A stretch of 64,000 nt of DNA from Alligator mississippiensis. Taxonomy: Eukaryota; Chordata; Crocodylia; Alligatoridae. The notes beneath the pieces are model-generated. The model did not search any database. It was given only the letters and a program-made list of their open reading frames with translations, and was not told the origin of the DNA. Shown here in pieces: positions 34,871 to 47,500 of this stretch. Positions within the stretch are counted from its first letter, which is position 1. Each line of letters starts with the position of its first letter. Location: contig NC_081831.1 in the NCBI RefSeq assembly GCF_030867095.1, positions 72,818,716 to 72,882,715 on the forward strand, written 5' to 3'. The position numbers were made by a program, and so were the translations under genes.

Positions 34871-36384
34871 ACAGAAGTTAAGGCAAAACACTGGTTGGCT
34901 TCAGTGGCAATGGGATTGGGCTTCTAGTAAGAAAAGTTAAAAGTGTTTCTATGAATGAAACGGCTGTCTAGTTAACTATGTTTGTGACTCAACAGGTGAA
35001 AGCCCCGAACTAAGATATTTTATTTCATGTGGTTTTTTTCATTTGATCCTCTATCCTTTCCTTCCCAAATCCAGCTTCTAGAAAGGACACTATCAGGTTG
35101 TATTATTTGGCTATTCGGTCTTCTTTAAAAATGGGTGTTACGCTTATTATTGAGTAATAAATATGCTTATTTTCTATTGCCGTTCTCAAGACGGTGGGTT
35201 GGTTTTAATCTCCTACCAGCAAGCCTGTGTTTTGTGTAGCGTCCAAGGAGCCCCGGAGAGTACATGTCTCAGTGCTGCTCTGCGTGCCTGACTCTGCATG
35301 CGACACTACTCATGAAATGCGTGCTCAGGCAATGTAGCCGGGAGGTTACGAAGGCAAGGATCACTGTGACAAAAGTCAAAGTTGTAGCCTTAAGCCTGGC
35401 CATAACTGAAAAAAGATATGTGCTATTACTGTCTCCTGAGAATCCAGGAACAGTGATGCTCATTTGCTGAGCATGGGTCTAAGACTGTGATTGCACTTGG
35501 AAAGGTCAGTCATATATTGCCTGTAAAAACAGGCATTCAGACTCCTGGCCGAGTCTCCTGCCTTCTTCCTGTAGTAGTATTTGAACATCGTGGATCTTGA
35601 CTTGCATACTGTTTCTTTTTCCTCACGTAGGGGACAGCCAGGCCTAAAGGAAGAGCTTATAGTTCCTTAAATCCAAATGAAAAACTACTCTCCAGGGCAG
35701 CGTGCTTGCATCCATGCCAATTACTGTCTTGGGTATTGTACGTTTTACTTCAAATACAGATAGAAGCTCCTGTCTTTGTGCAGCCTCAGTTCAGAAAGTC
35801 TCATGAGAAAATTTCTGTTGCCAGTAGCTGTCTGGCTATGCTCCCTGGTGTTTTTCTGGTATGTTTAATTTATTTAGCAGTTTTTTTAAACACAGGCAGA
35901 CTGCATACAGCTGGCACTGTACATTAAATAATTGTACTGGGTCTACTCTGTCCTTGGCTGGAGCTCCACTGAAGTGGTTGGAGTTACGCTAGGTATGAAT
36001 TTGTCTCTACTTTGGCTTTTTTCCCACCTATTTGTTTTAAACTTTCTACCCTTGTCTTTCACATGGGTTTTTCCTCTCCATGGAGGTAGACTGCACTTAT
36101 TGGTTTCTGTTTCAAGGAGACTCCTCAAAATTGCATACCTTTCATATCAAGAAGAAGTGCCAGGCACCGTGGGAGTATGCTTGCTCCGGGAGCTTAAGAA
36201 AACCCATGAAGATTTGCTTAACACTTTAGGGTTTTGCAGTGGTAACTTCCAAGGTTGGCTTTGAAATAAATACGAAGCTGGAGTGTTTGAAAATCTTTGA
36301 AGTTCACGTAGCACGGCGGTGGGGTTGTTTCGGTCCTTTCAAAAGGCAGCGTACACTGGTAGAAGCAACGTGGAGGCCACCCTG
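34871..36384. other. intergenic, nothing recognised
   Basis: AT-rich, no supported gene. The open frame at 35932-36264 (110 residues) has no splice or family support. Confidence 0.4.
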
Positions 36385-36605
36385 GGCTGAGAGACCAGAG
36401 TTTTGGTTTTAGCTCTGTTCTGCTGAGAAACTGTACAGACGCTTTAACCTCTCTGTTTTCTGTTGCACTTTTTAATCACGTCTAGTTAAGACCATAAGCT
36501 CCCTCGGGCAAGATCTGTCTTTTACTCTGTATCTACATTGCTGAGCACAAGTGAGCCCCAATCCTGGTGCTACTGTAGTGTAGATGATGATGATGATAAT
36601 AGCCT
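36385..36605 (+). repeat. SINE-like dispersed repeat with ATG microsatellite tail
   Basis: The order of GAGACCAGAGTTTTGG, CTTTAACCTCTCTGTTTTC, ACCATAAGCTCCCTCGGGCA, AGATCTGTCTTTTACTCTG, and GATGATGATGATGATAATA resembles SINE tails common in turtles and crocodilians (GCTCCTCGGGCAAGGACTGT... ending in ATA/ATG repeats). Confidence 0.5.
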
Positions 36606-36656
36606 TTTCTGAGAAATGTATTTTGAGTTACAGCGAGCTCCTGGCTATGACACACT

Positions 36657-36970
36657 GGGTGTGTCTACATGCCACCTTATGGCAATGTAGAGACGCACTA
36701 CATTGCCATATAGTGCGCTGTGCCACATGGCATCATAGCAATCATGTGGGTCTACACGAGATTGGCACCTATGTCGCTGTAGTGGTGCGCTCCCCCATTT
36801 TAGCATGCCACTACAGCAACGTAGTGGCAAAATCTAACTATGTACTGTGCGCACAGTGCAGTACGGGCAGTTACTGTGCTGTGCTTTAGCACTTCCTCTT
36901 GGAGAGGAGCCGTGCTTTAGTGCTTCTGTGCCATAGCAATGTTGCCATATGGCGACATGTAGATGTGCCC
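36657..36970. mobile_element. MITE with GTCTACATG terminal inverted repeats
   Basis: The left end GGGTGTGTCTACATG and the reverse complement of the right end GGGCACATCTACATG match at 12 of 15. Inner parts are also self-complementary (TATGGCAATGTAG and CAATGTTGCCATATGG). 314 bp, no coding capacity. Related in its ends to the element at 50.8 kb. Superfamily not settled. Confidence 0.65.
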
Positions 36971-37239
36971 ACCGTATCTTCCAATACTGTTATAAATACT
37001 ATGTTATTACATTTTTAGTGCTTATTGTTGCTATATGCCAAATGCAGCATGCAAATGACTGATTAGCCAGATTTCCATATATTAACATTAAAAAATAAAG
37101 GGCTGTGCTGTAAACATGCTGCTAGCTAAGAAAGGACTTGTGTGCCAGATTCACAGCTGAGGTACTGCACGGTTTGATCTCAGCAGTAGCTCTGGGCCTG
37201 TAGATTTAACAAAATAAAAGGAAAAACCAAAACATTCAC
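36971..37239. other. intergenic, nothing recognised
   Basis: AT-rich spacer. Confidence 0.4.
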
Positions 37240-38680
37240 AATTTGGCCCTAGGGTTTGTCTCCCCGATTGCAGCTGTAAGGCCCAGCTGCACACAGCTTG
37301 AGCTTCAACTAGAGCGGGCCAGCCTGGCGGGGTTGTCCACACTGGGTGCAGCATGGAGGTATGGGAGCGAGAGCTCCACAGTGCCTTGGTCGATCAGCCC
37401 CCGTAGAGGTGTGCTGCGACAGCGCTAGCCCAGCTGGCTCCCAGGCCCACGCTCTCAGCGGAGCTTAGCCCAGGGTGGCAGGTGCTAGCATGGCCGCCAG
37501 CTGTAGCCTGTTCACTTGACAAGTGCCTGCACCTTCCCTTGAGGCCCTTCCAGCCCAGGCCTGGCTGCAGGGGGGTGACTTCTGTAGCAACCCCCCAGCT
37601 CTGTGCCCTGAGGATAAAGGGAAACCGCCTGCCCCTGGACATTGCTTGTGCCCCCCACAGTCTCCTACATGACTGGGTGCTCTGCAAGCACGTCCCCACC
37701 TGTGGGGGGTTGCCCAGTAGGGACTGGTGCTGCTCCCTGCTGCGGCACCCCTGGATCCATGGCCTAGCCCCATCCCCCAAAGGGCCCCTTGCTGCGCCCC
37801 AAACCCAAACGCTGGGCAGCTGCAGTCCCACCTCCTGCCAGCAAGGGCCACCGCTGCCACCTTGCTGTGCGGCCAGGCAGGAGACCGCTCTCCCACATGT
37901 ACGAGCTGGGTGAAGCCCTTCCTGCTGGCAATGGCACCTTTTCTACCCAAAGTGCTTCAGGGATGGGGGGGCTCTCAGGAGCAGGTGTGTGTGGGGGGGG
38001 AAGGGGCTTGTGGGGGGTGTATGTGGGGGAGGGGCTCTCAGGGGTGTATGTGGGGGGAGGGGTTCAGGAGTGGGTGTGGTGGAGGGGTTCTCGGGGAGGG
38101 GCTGTATGTGGGTGGAGGGGGTCTCAGGAAGGATGTTGGGGGAGCCTGGCTTGAGGGGGCCCCTCAGGTTGAAGGTGCCCCTGGTTAAAGGGTCTGGGGG
38201 AGCCTGTGGCAGGGAGCTGAAGTGAAGCCTCTCTCCAGGCTGGCCCCTCATGGGGAGGCAGCAATGGTTCCCCAAGAGCTGGTCCCTCTGGGCGTCCCAC
38301 GAGGTCCCTTGCTGGTTTGGGGGCTCCCTGGAGTCCTCAGGCTTTGCTGGGCATTGCACTGCACCCTGTAGGGCCTGAGGGGCCCCAAAAGGACCGGCTG
38401 AAAAGCAGCATCCTCCCTCTGGCTCAGGTGCCCCATGGTGCTGGGCCGGCTGCGAGAGTCCACCCTGTCATTGCTCCTCTCCGAGCGTGAAATAAGCCTC
38501 CTGGCCATCTGTTTCTCCCTGAGGCGCCCTGCACTGCGCTAGTGCGGCCAAGTCCGCTCACGGGGATCTGTCCTCGAAACAAATCCCCTGCAAGGCCAAC
38601 ACTTGAAGTCCATGAGGCCCGTGAGGCCTGCCAAGCACCGGGGAGTTCAGCTGCACAGACAGGCACTTTGTCAGTCTTTC
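37240..38680. other. GC-rich block, no supported gene
   Basis: Sharp rise in GC against AT-rich flanks, with several overlapping long open frames on both strands (up to 161 residues). These follow from the low stop density of GC-rich DNA. Composition is Pro/Gly/Arg-rich without domain or splice support. It may be an unrecognised GC-rich transposon or a decayed CpG island. Confidence 0.45.
37975..38135. repeat. G-rich imperfect minisatellite
   Basis: Repeated variants of GTGTATGTGGGGGAGGGG and CTCTCAGGGG in tandem, with G runs of five to eight. Unit length is about 25-35 bases and irregular. Confidence 0.75.
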
Positions 38681-41600
38681 CGTGCCATCTGCTGAGGAAG
38701 GGCCCTTAAGAAATCCTATTTGTTCTGGATTAGCCAGATAATAGCCACCGTTTTCCCAGCACATTGCTGAGAGAGAGCTTGGCATTTGTTTTAATTAGTG
38801 TTACGGGCCTGCGAGCACAATGCTTCAGCACAGCGCTTCCCTCGTGGGGAATGACTTCAAGGAGAACAGATTTCATGCCGTTTTCTGAGCAAAATGTGAA
38901 ATAACAGGAAACAAGTGGCGCTCTGGGCTTTCTTCCTCATCTTGCTAGCAGCTCTGGCAGTCAGGAGTAAATCTGTTGGAGCCAATGGAATTATGTTGGT
39001 GTAAAGGGGCTTAGAATCAGCCCTCGTATTTCTTCCTGACTCAGAAATACATCCCAGAAAAGGATGCAGGGACTGCTGCAGCTCCCGGGCACGCCAGTTG
39101 GTGCGTCTCTGGAGTCAGGCGAGATGACTTTCATCTGTTCGAGTCCAGAGGTTGGTCCGTCATGAACAGCCGACTAAGCAAGTGCTTGGGTTTTTCTGTG
39201 CAGCCTGTTCAGAACCTGGCCTATAATAGATGATTTTTTCATGCCTAAGCGTTAATTCTGCTAGTTTCTTTGGTTTGTTATAAATCGGGAAGGTTTTTTT
39301 TGTTTTTTGGTTTTTTTTTAAAGAACCTTTAAAATGCGGTCAGTCACAGCATATTATATTTGAGTTATTTTTGTACCTGGCTAGTCACTTCGTGTGCAAG
39401 GTACAATACCTGTTGTGGAGCTTCTGGGCCAGCTGAAAAAGTACATGCCAAAGGTCCACGCCAAATCGAACCTGTGTTGGTTTCGAGGATTCTCATTCAT
39501 GCCAATCTGTCAAGTGCCTAGCTACATTTCTTTGTATGTTGATTTATTAATACACAGCTTAAAAGGAGAGCAGGTTTCATTAGCTCAGTTCCCAGTGTAT
39601 CATCTGTTAGTTGCTCATGTCTGTCATTTTAACTTTAAAGTAATTCATCTTCATTTGTTTAGCACTGAGTTGTAACCCTTCAGTATAACAACTCATCAGG
39701 CTTATGCAGTAGTTATAAAACGGTCATCTGATTAAATTTACCGAGCTCATATTTAAAAATAAAAATTGGGATTTATTCTGGTTTACCCAAGGACCTACTA
39801 ATCTCCTGTTAAAAAGAAGAGTAGCACACTATTATTTTCAGATCACCCACCTAATTAGACATCCTTCTCCTTTTCAAGTAGTGAAACGTGCACGTGGAAT
39901 AATCAAGTTGTGGGATCCAGGTCGTTTGACACGTGAGAAACAGCAATGAGGTAGGACTTCCTTTATTTCCTCAGTTTCGCCATCCTGGAGTCTTTTGCCT
40001 TTGTCAGTTAAAAAAATAATTGCCCAAATTGCAGATAATGATCAATTGATCAGTAAATATATCCTGTGAGAAAAAATTTAACGTTGATCTTAAAGTTGCC
40101 ACTTGGCATTTCTTGTGTTATTGGAGGTATGTCCACTCGGGAACGGGTTAACGTATGAACTCTGGCCCATGCTTCTCTCCACATTGGTGGGGACTGAGCT
40201 TTGCAGCTCTTTGTTGGACTTGAAGCGGACACAAAGGCCATCCCCCTCTTTTTTGGTATAAGTGACACACTTGATTCATCATCATCATCACAATCCCTTT
40301 TTGAGGCTCTCCAGATTATGTTTCCTGAGATAGAAGGAAGGTTATACTGGGAGATTTGTACACCAGTATCTATCTGCTGCCTCTGGGTCTTGTGAGACTA
40401 CACAGGTCATATCAGGACTTGGCTCTCAGTTTGTTTCTACATCAAGGTTTCAAATTCAACAACTTTCTGTAAATGTCACCGACACAAGTCTTTGCCAAAA
40501 ATATTAGGAGGAGTCTGAAGTGCCTCCTTAAAGAATGAAAAAAAGAAGTCAGACTCTGGCAAAGAAACACTTTATTTTTAATATTGGAGGGCATGTGAGT
40601 GATGAGAGCAAAAAGGTGCGTGTTATATTGAAACATATGCAGAAAATCTGAAAAGAAACTAACCCAAAGGAAAGTTAAAATCTTGGGGAAAGTTAACTGT
40701 TTGACACTCGGCCCCAGACTTGGAATTTTGTGTTACGAGCTCTAAAAACATCCTTACATAACCTCTGTTTCTATTCCTAAAGGCTTATGCAGTCTATATT
40801 GAATTACACGTTTCAAATTAATCCACTGAGGCAGCCCACTGAGATGCCACTTCTCATTTTGCAACTGCACCAAAGGGCTTTGTGCTTCATTTAGGGCCTG
40901 TGAGGAGCATGCTTTGTGCAAGAGGCAGCAACTGGTCTGCTGGATTTAGAACTGGCTATCGCAGGGTGTCTTAAATGACTATCCTCTGTCTTTTCCTTCG
41001 AATTTCCTATAATATTATACCCCTAACTCATATGACATGGTTTATACCACTTGGCTGAAACTGAAAAAATCTAACCAAGTCGTGTCTGGTACCCCAAGGG
41101 GAAGATTCATGTCTTTTCTTACAATCATATCTAACTACGAGGCTTGGCTGAGCCGGACTGCCGGGACCAAACTACTGGACAGACGCAATTAAGGTTAAAG
41201 GAGTGACAGAACAAAGGCTCTTGTCTGTGCAGTGACCACTTCCCTTCTTTCTCAACCCTTTAAATGGTGTTAGGTGTTCACCCATCTGGTTTCTCTTGGA
41301 ATCTAGTTCTTCACCCCAGCATCCTTCACCGTGCAGTTACGCTCTGAAAAGTGTTTGCAAAACGGCAGATGAGGCCTCTACAATTGATTTTTGTCTCCAG
41401 ATCAAATATGCTCAGAATAAAAGTAATGTCAGTTAAACTCAGATCTGAAAGGGAGGCTAAGACCTTGCCTGCAACCCCCAGAAGGAGGATTTAATATGGC
41501 AAGTTTTGCCTTTAATGATGCCTGAGTAAATCTGCTGTTTTAAGAATAAGCTCTTGGTGATTCTTTGTTCTTTGTACTATAGCAGTGTGTAGGGCCCTGG

Positions 41601-43246
41601 TCATGCAGCAGGATCCCAGAGTGCTGGGCAATGAAGAGACAAGGGAAAACTGCACTAATGTAAGGGGCTCTTTCAGTTCCTGCCTCCCTCTCTGCGCTGA
41701 CTCAGTCCCACTTGCTTCCTGAGTATTTAAAAATGCTAATACCCATAACAAGCAGCTTCTCTTTCATTATTTCCAGCCTGTAGGAGAAATAGCCTGATTG
41801 TTTTGCTTAGGTGCTGCTTTATAGCTGTGCAAGCGAGTGACTGTGGAGTCTCGGTGTGGGTGGGCAGCAATTTAGCTGGTAGAAAGCTAAATTGAGAGGA
41901 AAGTTTTTCACATAGTTCTGGATGTGGTTAGGTCTCTGGTCACTTTTCACTCTTGTGAAATGAAACTCCATAATATAGATATAGCTGCGGTGGAAGCCTA
42001 TTCTCCGATACGACGGAGTCTCATCTAGCATCGTTTGAGCAGAGGGTAGGTGCCATGGGAAGACACGCTTGTGGAGGGAGAGGTTACTAGGACTAGTCCC
42101 ATGGTAGGTTTTGAGTATTCAAGACCGACCCTTCAAACTGGGATCAGTTTTCAGTGAAAAAGCTGCGTAGAGAGCACGGCGCCTCTGTGTGCAGCTTGCT
42201 TTTCTGCCTTCTGTGTACTGTTATTTTAAGTCTCACCATAACCAGATCTGCTCCGAAGTCAAGTCCCAGATCCTTCAAGGTATAATTTAGGTGCCCGACT
42301 CCCATTGATTTCAATGAGAAGCAGTCTTAAATACATTTGAGGAGATAAGTCAGGGTTGATAAATAGCGATGAGGCTTCCTAGAAAAAAAAATACTTTGAC
42401 TAAAATATGTGAGAGCGCATTTTGTGAAATCATTTTTAAATGCAGTATACACATAGTTTTATTTCTGCTCAGAGTAAGGCAAAATGAGCGCCCAAATAGA
42501 TATACATTTTAATTTGTGAAAAAGCAACTGGTTGCATAACTTTGCAAGTTATGAAACCTATATTTTTTTTTTTCCTCTCTTGTTTTGTATGCTGAACATC
42601 TGTGGCCTTTATTCAATTACAGTGTTCATCTTTAGTTTGAGGAAACAATATTTAGCCTGAAGACTAAAATGATCTGTTAGTGAAATCTGTTAAATAACAT
42701 GGTTCGTTCTCACTAAGAGAGACAGCATTTTATACACGTGTCCTAGGTTACGAAACTGTATTTGTTTAATTAATAGGCTAAATATAGAAACAGCCCAGTA
42801 TTTTGAACACACTGTCCAAAGTGTTACAACATAGAGATAGAGAGAGATAACGCCGCAAGTGAAGGGCCAGAAGAGTAGAAATCGAGGGAGGGCTATATTT
42901 TGCCATAAATTTTTAAGCAGAAATCCAAATTGCTTTCAGAGGGGTATGGTACTGTTTAAATATTGATAGTGTGATATGGCCCATGGGCAAGAAATACCAA
43001 CATGAGAATTGACCTGTAAAATAAAACAAGCTAATACAACTAGGGATAATTATCTGAGATGCAGAGTAAAAAGGAGGAAATAATGCTGGAAAAAAACCAA
43101 AGAATGGTAGTAGCAAGCAGGTTGCATATGAGTTTTTTAAATGAAATATGATGGTAAAAAATGAGGGGGAGGGGCAGGAGTTGGGGCTTCTTTTGACTGA
43201 GAAAATCAGATGAGACTATATATACCTTATTCCTCTGTTCCAGGAA
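38681..43246. other. intergenic, mostly unique
   Basis: Fragments of ancient palindromic repeats at about 38960-39025 (GGAGTAAATCTGTTGGAGCC) and 42245-42345 (CCCAGATCCTTCAAGG, TCCCATTGATTTCAATGAGA). Short TCATCATCATCATCAC near 40275 and an AGATAGAGAGAGATA stretch near 42835. No gene. Confidence 0.4.
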
Positions 43247-44546
43247 GATCATAGATTTCACAGATTTCTAGGGTCGGAAGAGACCTATAAGATCATTGAG
43301 TCCAATCCCCTGCTCTGGGCAGGAAAGAGCGCTGGGATCAAGTGACCCCAGCCAGGTGCATGTCTAATCTCCTTTTGAACACCTCCAAGGTAGGGGAAAG
43401 CACCACCTCCCCTGGAAGCCCATTGCATATTTTGGCAGCCCTCACCATAAACAATTTCTTCCTGATGTCCAATCTAAATGTGCTCTCCTTCAGTTTATGG
43501 TCATTGTTTCTAGTAACCCCGAGGGGCACCCTGGTGAACAGAGTATCCCCTATTCCCTGCTGACCCCCCTGATGAGCTTTGTACACAGCCACGAGATCAC
43601 CTCTTAGCCTTCTCTTGCGGAGGCTGAAGAAATTCAGATCCCTCAGTCTGTCTTCATAGGATCTTACCTGCAGGCCCTCAACCATACGAGTAGTCCTCCT
43701 CTGAACCCTTTCCAGGTTATCCACATCCCTCTTGAAGTGCAGCACCCAAAACTGGCCGCAGTACTCCAGCTGTGGCCTCACCAGTGCTGCACAGAGGGGA
43801 AGTATCACCTCCCTAGACCTGCTCGCGATGCACCTGCTAATGCAAGAGCGTGCGGTTAGCCTTGCTTATTACCTTGTCACATTGGCGACTCATGTTCATT
43901 TTTGCGTCGACTATGACTCCGAGATCCCTTTTTGCCGCTGTGCTACTTAGAACAGTACTTCCCAGTCTATAGGCGCATTGGTGATTCTTTCTCCCCAGGT
44001 GCAGCACTTTGCACTTATCTTTGTTAAATTGCATCCTATTCTGATCCGCCCTTTCCCCAAATCTGTCCAAATCCACCTGAATTCAGTCCCTACCCTCTAG
44101 TGTATTTACCATACCTCATAGTTTGGTTTTGTCTGTGAATTTGGACGGAGTGCTTTCAACACCCTCATCCAAATCACTGATGAAGATATTGAACAGCACT
44201 GGTCCAAGGACAGAGCCTTGGGCGACCCCACTGCCCACATCTTTCCAGGTAGAAACCACCCCATCCACTACCTCTCTCTGGGTATGCCCCATAAGCCAGT
44301 TATCCACCCACCTGACTGTGAAAAAATCCACGTCACAGCTACTTAGTTTATTCATAAGAATTGGGTGTGACACTGTGTCGAAAGCCTTTTTAAAATCCAA
44401 GTAAATAACATCTACCTCTACTCCTGCATCTAAGCACTTTGTGACCTGGTCATAAAGAGAAACCAGGTTAGTCAGGCAGGATCTGCCTGCTATAAACCCA
44501 TGCTGGTTGCCCCTTAGCATTGTGTTACCCGCTGCCCCCTGCAAAT
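43247..44546 (-). mobile_element. CR1 LINE, 5'-truncated
   Basis: The minus strand reads [61 protein letters not shown] and V-R-P-Q-L-E-Y-C-G-Q-F-W. The 3' end reads TCTGTGAAATCTATGATCTT. Few breaks, so comparatively young, but the RT box is FTDK. The 3' UTR text (GGGATCAAGTGACCCCAGCC on +) is what suggests a crocodilian. Confidence 0.92.
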
Positions 44547-47500
44547 GTGATCCTTAATGAATGATCAGTGCTGAGACGTCTCACTGGAAAGAATGCAGTA
44601 GGCTTAAGCAAAAATTATGAAGGGTCTGGAGGAACCAACTTTCTGGAAAGATAAATGCTAACTGTAAAAGGGAAAATAATAGAATATTAATGCTTTGGGA
44701 TTTGCTGGTCACAGTAAGGAGACTTGAAATGGCTTTGGGGAAGCCAGAATTCATAGGAGAAACTCTCCCAAACTCCCCAGGACTCTCACAAACTCTGCCT
44801 ACAAATTTCCAGCCAACAGAGGTACCAAAAAAGAAACTCCATGCATAGTATATTTAAATAATATGGTAATTTTCCCTTGTTTTAATCAGAAATTAAATAG
44901 GTAATAATAATGCTTAAATTACCATGAATAGACTTCAGAGTTAACAATTCTTTGGAATAAACAGAGGACAATCCATATTATTATTGCACGTTCTCTGCAA
45001 GCATTGCTGCATCTGTTGATATCAAGTCACATTTTAACAGAGTTGTTTGTAGCCAGATGCTATGGTTGATTTTCAGATCGGTGGGAAATGAAGGGGGGCA
45101 TACACATCAGGGAGGCCAGCGCTGCGCCTTTTACCCGAGACTGGATGAGTGTCCCAACCACAATTTAGAAGTCAAACTGATATCTACATTTTACCATTGG
45201 CTCCTTTACCTATAATGGGTTAAACAAAAACCTCAACCAAGAACCCCCAGACTTTAAAGGCTTGAAATTCAGATCCCTGATCCTACTCTGCATTTTGTGG
45301 TTTAGAAACATCCACTTGTAAAGGTGGCATGAGGGGCCTGGTGAGATTAAAGCATATTCATCAAAGGGACTTTCCAGTTCTGAACATTTTAGAGGTCGGA
45401 TATTGTTCTGAGATACTTGCCTTCAATTTCCATCTGCTTCAGAGAAACCCAAAGGCAGAATGCGTTTTCCTCTTTGGTCACACCAATATTAAAAAAAGAA
45501 GCGTGTGAGCACAGGTGAACACCTTGATATGTAGGCAAGAGAGGTTGTAGGGAAGGAGCAGAAATTGTAAGTTCCTAGGGAAGGAACTGGGGAGGTTGCT
45601 CTTCCTTATGAGCTGAAACGTCTCAGTCAAACAGACGTCCTAGTGAACTGAACTGAAATTTGAAATAATAGAAATGTAGCTCCTGCAAAGAGTATTGTCT
45701 CAGGTATGTCTCAAGGATTTTATGGCTGTTTCCAGTGTATTGCAGTAACGGCTTCTGGTGGGCTGCCCCTCAGTTTGGATGTATAGAATAACGAGGTGGG
45801 GAGACGAGGAGGATTTTTCAGAACACGCATGTCGTGACACTGGTCTGTTTGTGGTTGCCGGAGGCTGTTTTTGAAGGGGATGCTTAGAAACATCTCACTC
45901 CGTAATTTTCAAAACTAGGAAGCACATTTAAAGAGCATCTGCGTGTTCCTCTGTATGAGCTTGTTCTGAGAATCACTCCTGAAGAAAATAGCCTCTTCCT
46001 AGACATTACAACAAATTGTTCCCCAGCACTTTAGTTTAATATGATAGATGGAAATGCAGAGGAAGTCGTACAATATTGGATGAACCTGTTTCAGAACATT
46101 GGCTCAGGCCACAAAGCAAGTAATTAACAAGCTGAATGAAGCATTTAAGCCCACGCCTTATCATTTATGTAACTAACCTTTGAGTTTTGGACACACTGCT
46201 ATGCTGCAGTGAAGCCTACGCAGTGTTTCTTTTATGTGCATGTACTGAGCAAATGGGAAATGCATACCCTGCCATTTGTTTTTCACATTTCAGCACTTAT
46301 GAGAGTTCTCTGCCTGAGTAATCTTCTATCACAAAAATGTTCACCTTTTGGTCCCTTGCTTGTGTAATGCACTGTAAATCTAGATAAGTCTTATAGCCTT
46401 GTTGTATTCAGCTTTGAAAAGTGCTTTTGAGCCTGTTCAAAGCATGATTAGCACTACCTAAAAGGAATGCCTTTCCTATTATGCCCTCCACTTCCCCCGC
46501 CAAGTGAAAAATAACTATCTGGAGGGGGCTTCTGTGAGCTCCATATTTACAGAGGCAGCCCTTGTATATGAACTTTGAGAACGTAAAGCTAATGCAAACC
46601 ACTGGGATCTGATTGCTAGACCTGAAAGGAACTAGCCCCTCCGTTCCCTTTCTGCAGAGGCCTGCTCCCCCCATCCTGGGAGGTGTTTGAAACATAGGAA
46701 AGCTTGGACCTTCAGCGATAACCGTGGGCTCTTATGGTGCAGTGATGTTCAGCGGTGGAGTCACTTACTGCTGTACTCTCAGCACTGGGAGGGTGATGAA
46801 TCACTTTGCTCATTAATTCTTGTTTCCCCCCTTCTTTCCCCGCACTTGAGAACAGATTCATTTGGAATTCTTTTAAGACGAACATGATTTTTCCTCAGCA
46901 GGAGGGAAATGGCATACTTACCATGGTTATATAACACTCAAGCCTAAAATGAGGTCATTTTGATTAATGTATTTATCTGGTGTGCAGCTATAGCAGGATA
47001 TGTAATTGTAATAAAAGTGCAGCATTTTAGATAGTCTTTTTTCAGCACAGCTCTCGGTTTCCTACCTGCCTCATTTCTCCAAACCTGAGGGGAGTCAGTT
47101 GTTGGTTAGCATGATAGTGTAGATTTAATTTGGATGCGCCATCTAGGCTCCAGCTCTCTACACCGTGTGGGGCGCTCATGTCAAAATGCAACTCCGTTTC
47201 CTTCTTTTATAATAGTCTCTTATCAGGAAGGTCTGGCAGGAGCTCCTTAATCATTAGTATTAAATAGTATAGCAGTGTCCAGTGGGTTCAATCATAGTAA
47301 GGTTTCATTGCGCCAAAAAACAAAGCAATTAGAACTATAGGCCCTAGAGGCTCTTGGCTGCCATCACCTTCATCCATTCCTGTTGTATGCCTTTGTCCTT
47401 CAGTCATCCACGTTTAATTTCTGTAGGTCTGTCACTGTATCATCTAGCCATCATTGTGCCAAGCGTGGGGTAGAGACAGTCTGTCCCCAAACCTTGTTAT

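Noticed and set aside
37394..38359. Overlapping GC-rich open frames of 121-161 residues on both strands
   Set aside because: Low stop density in GC-rich DNA and a minisatellite explain them; no domain or splice support.
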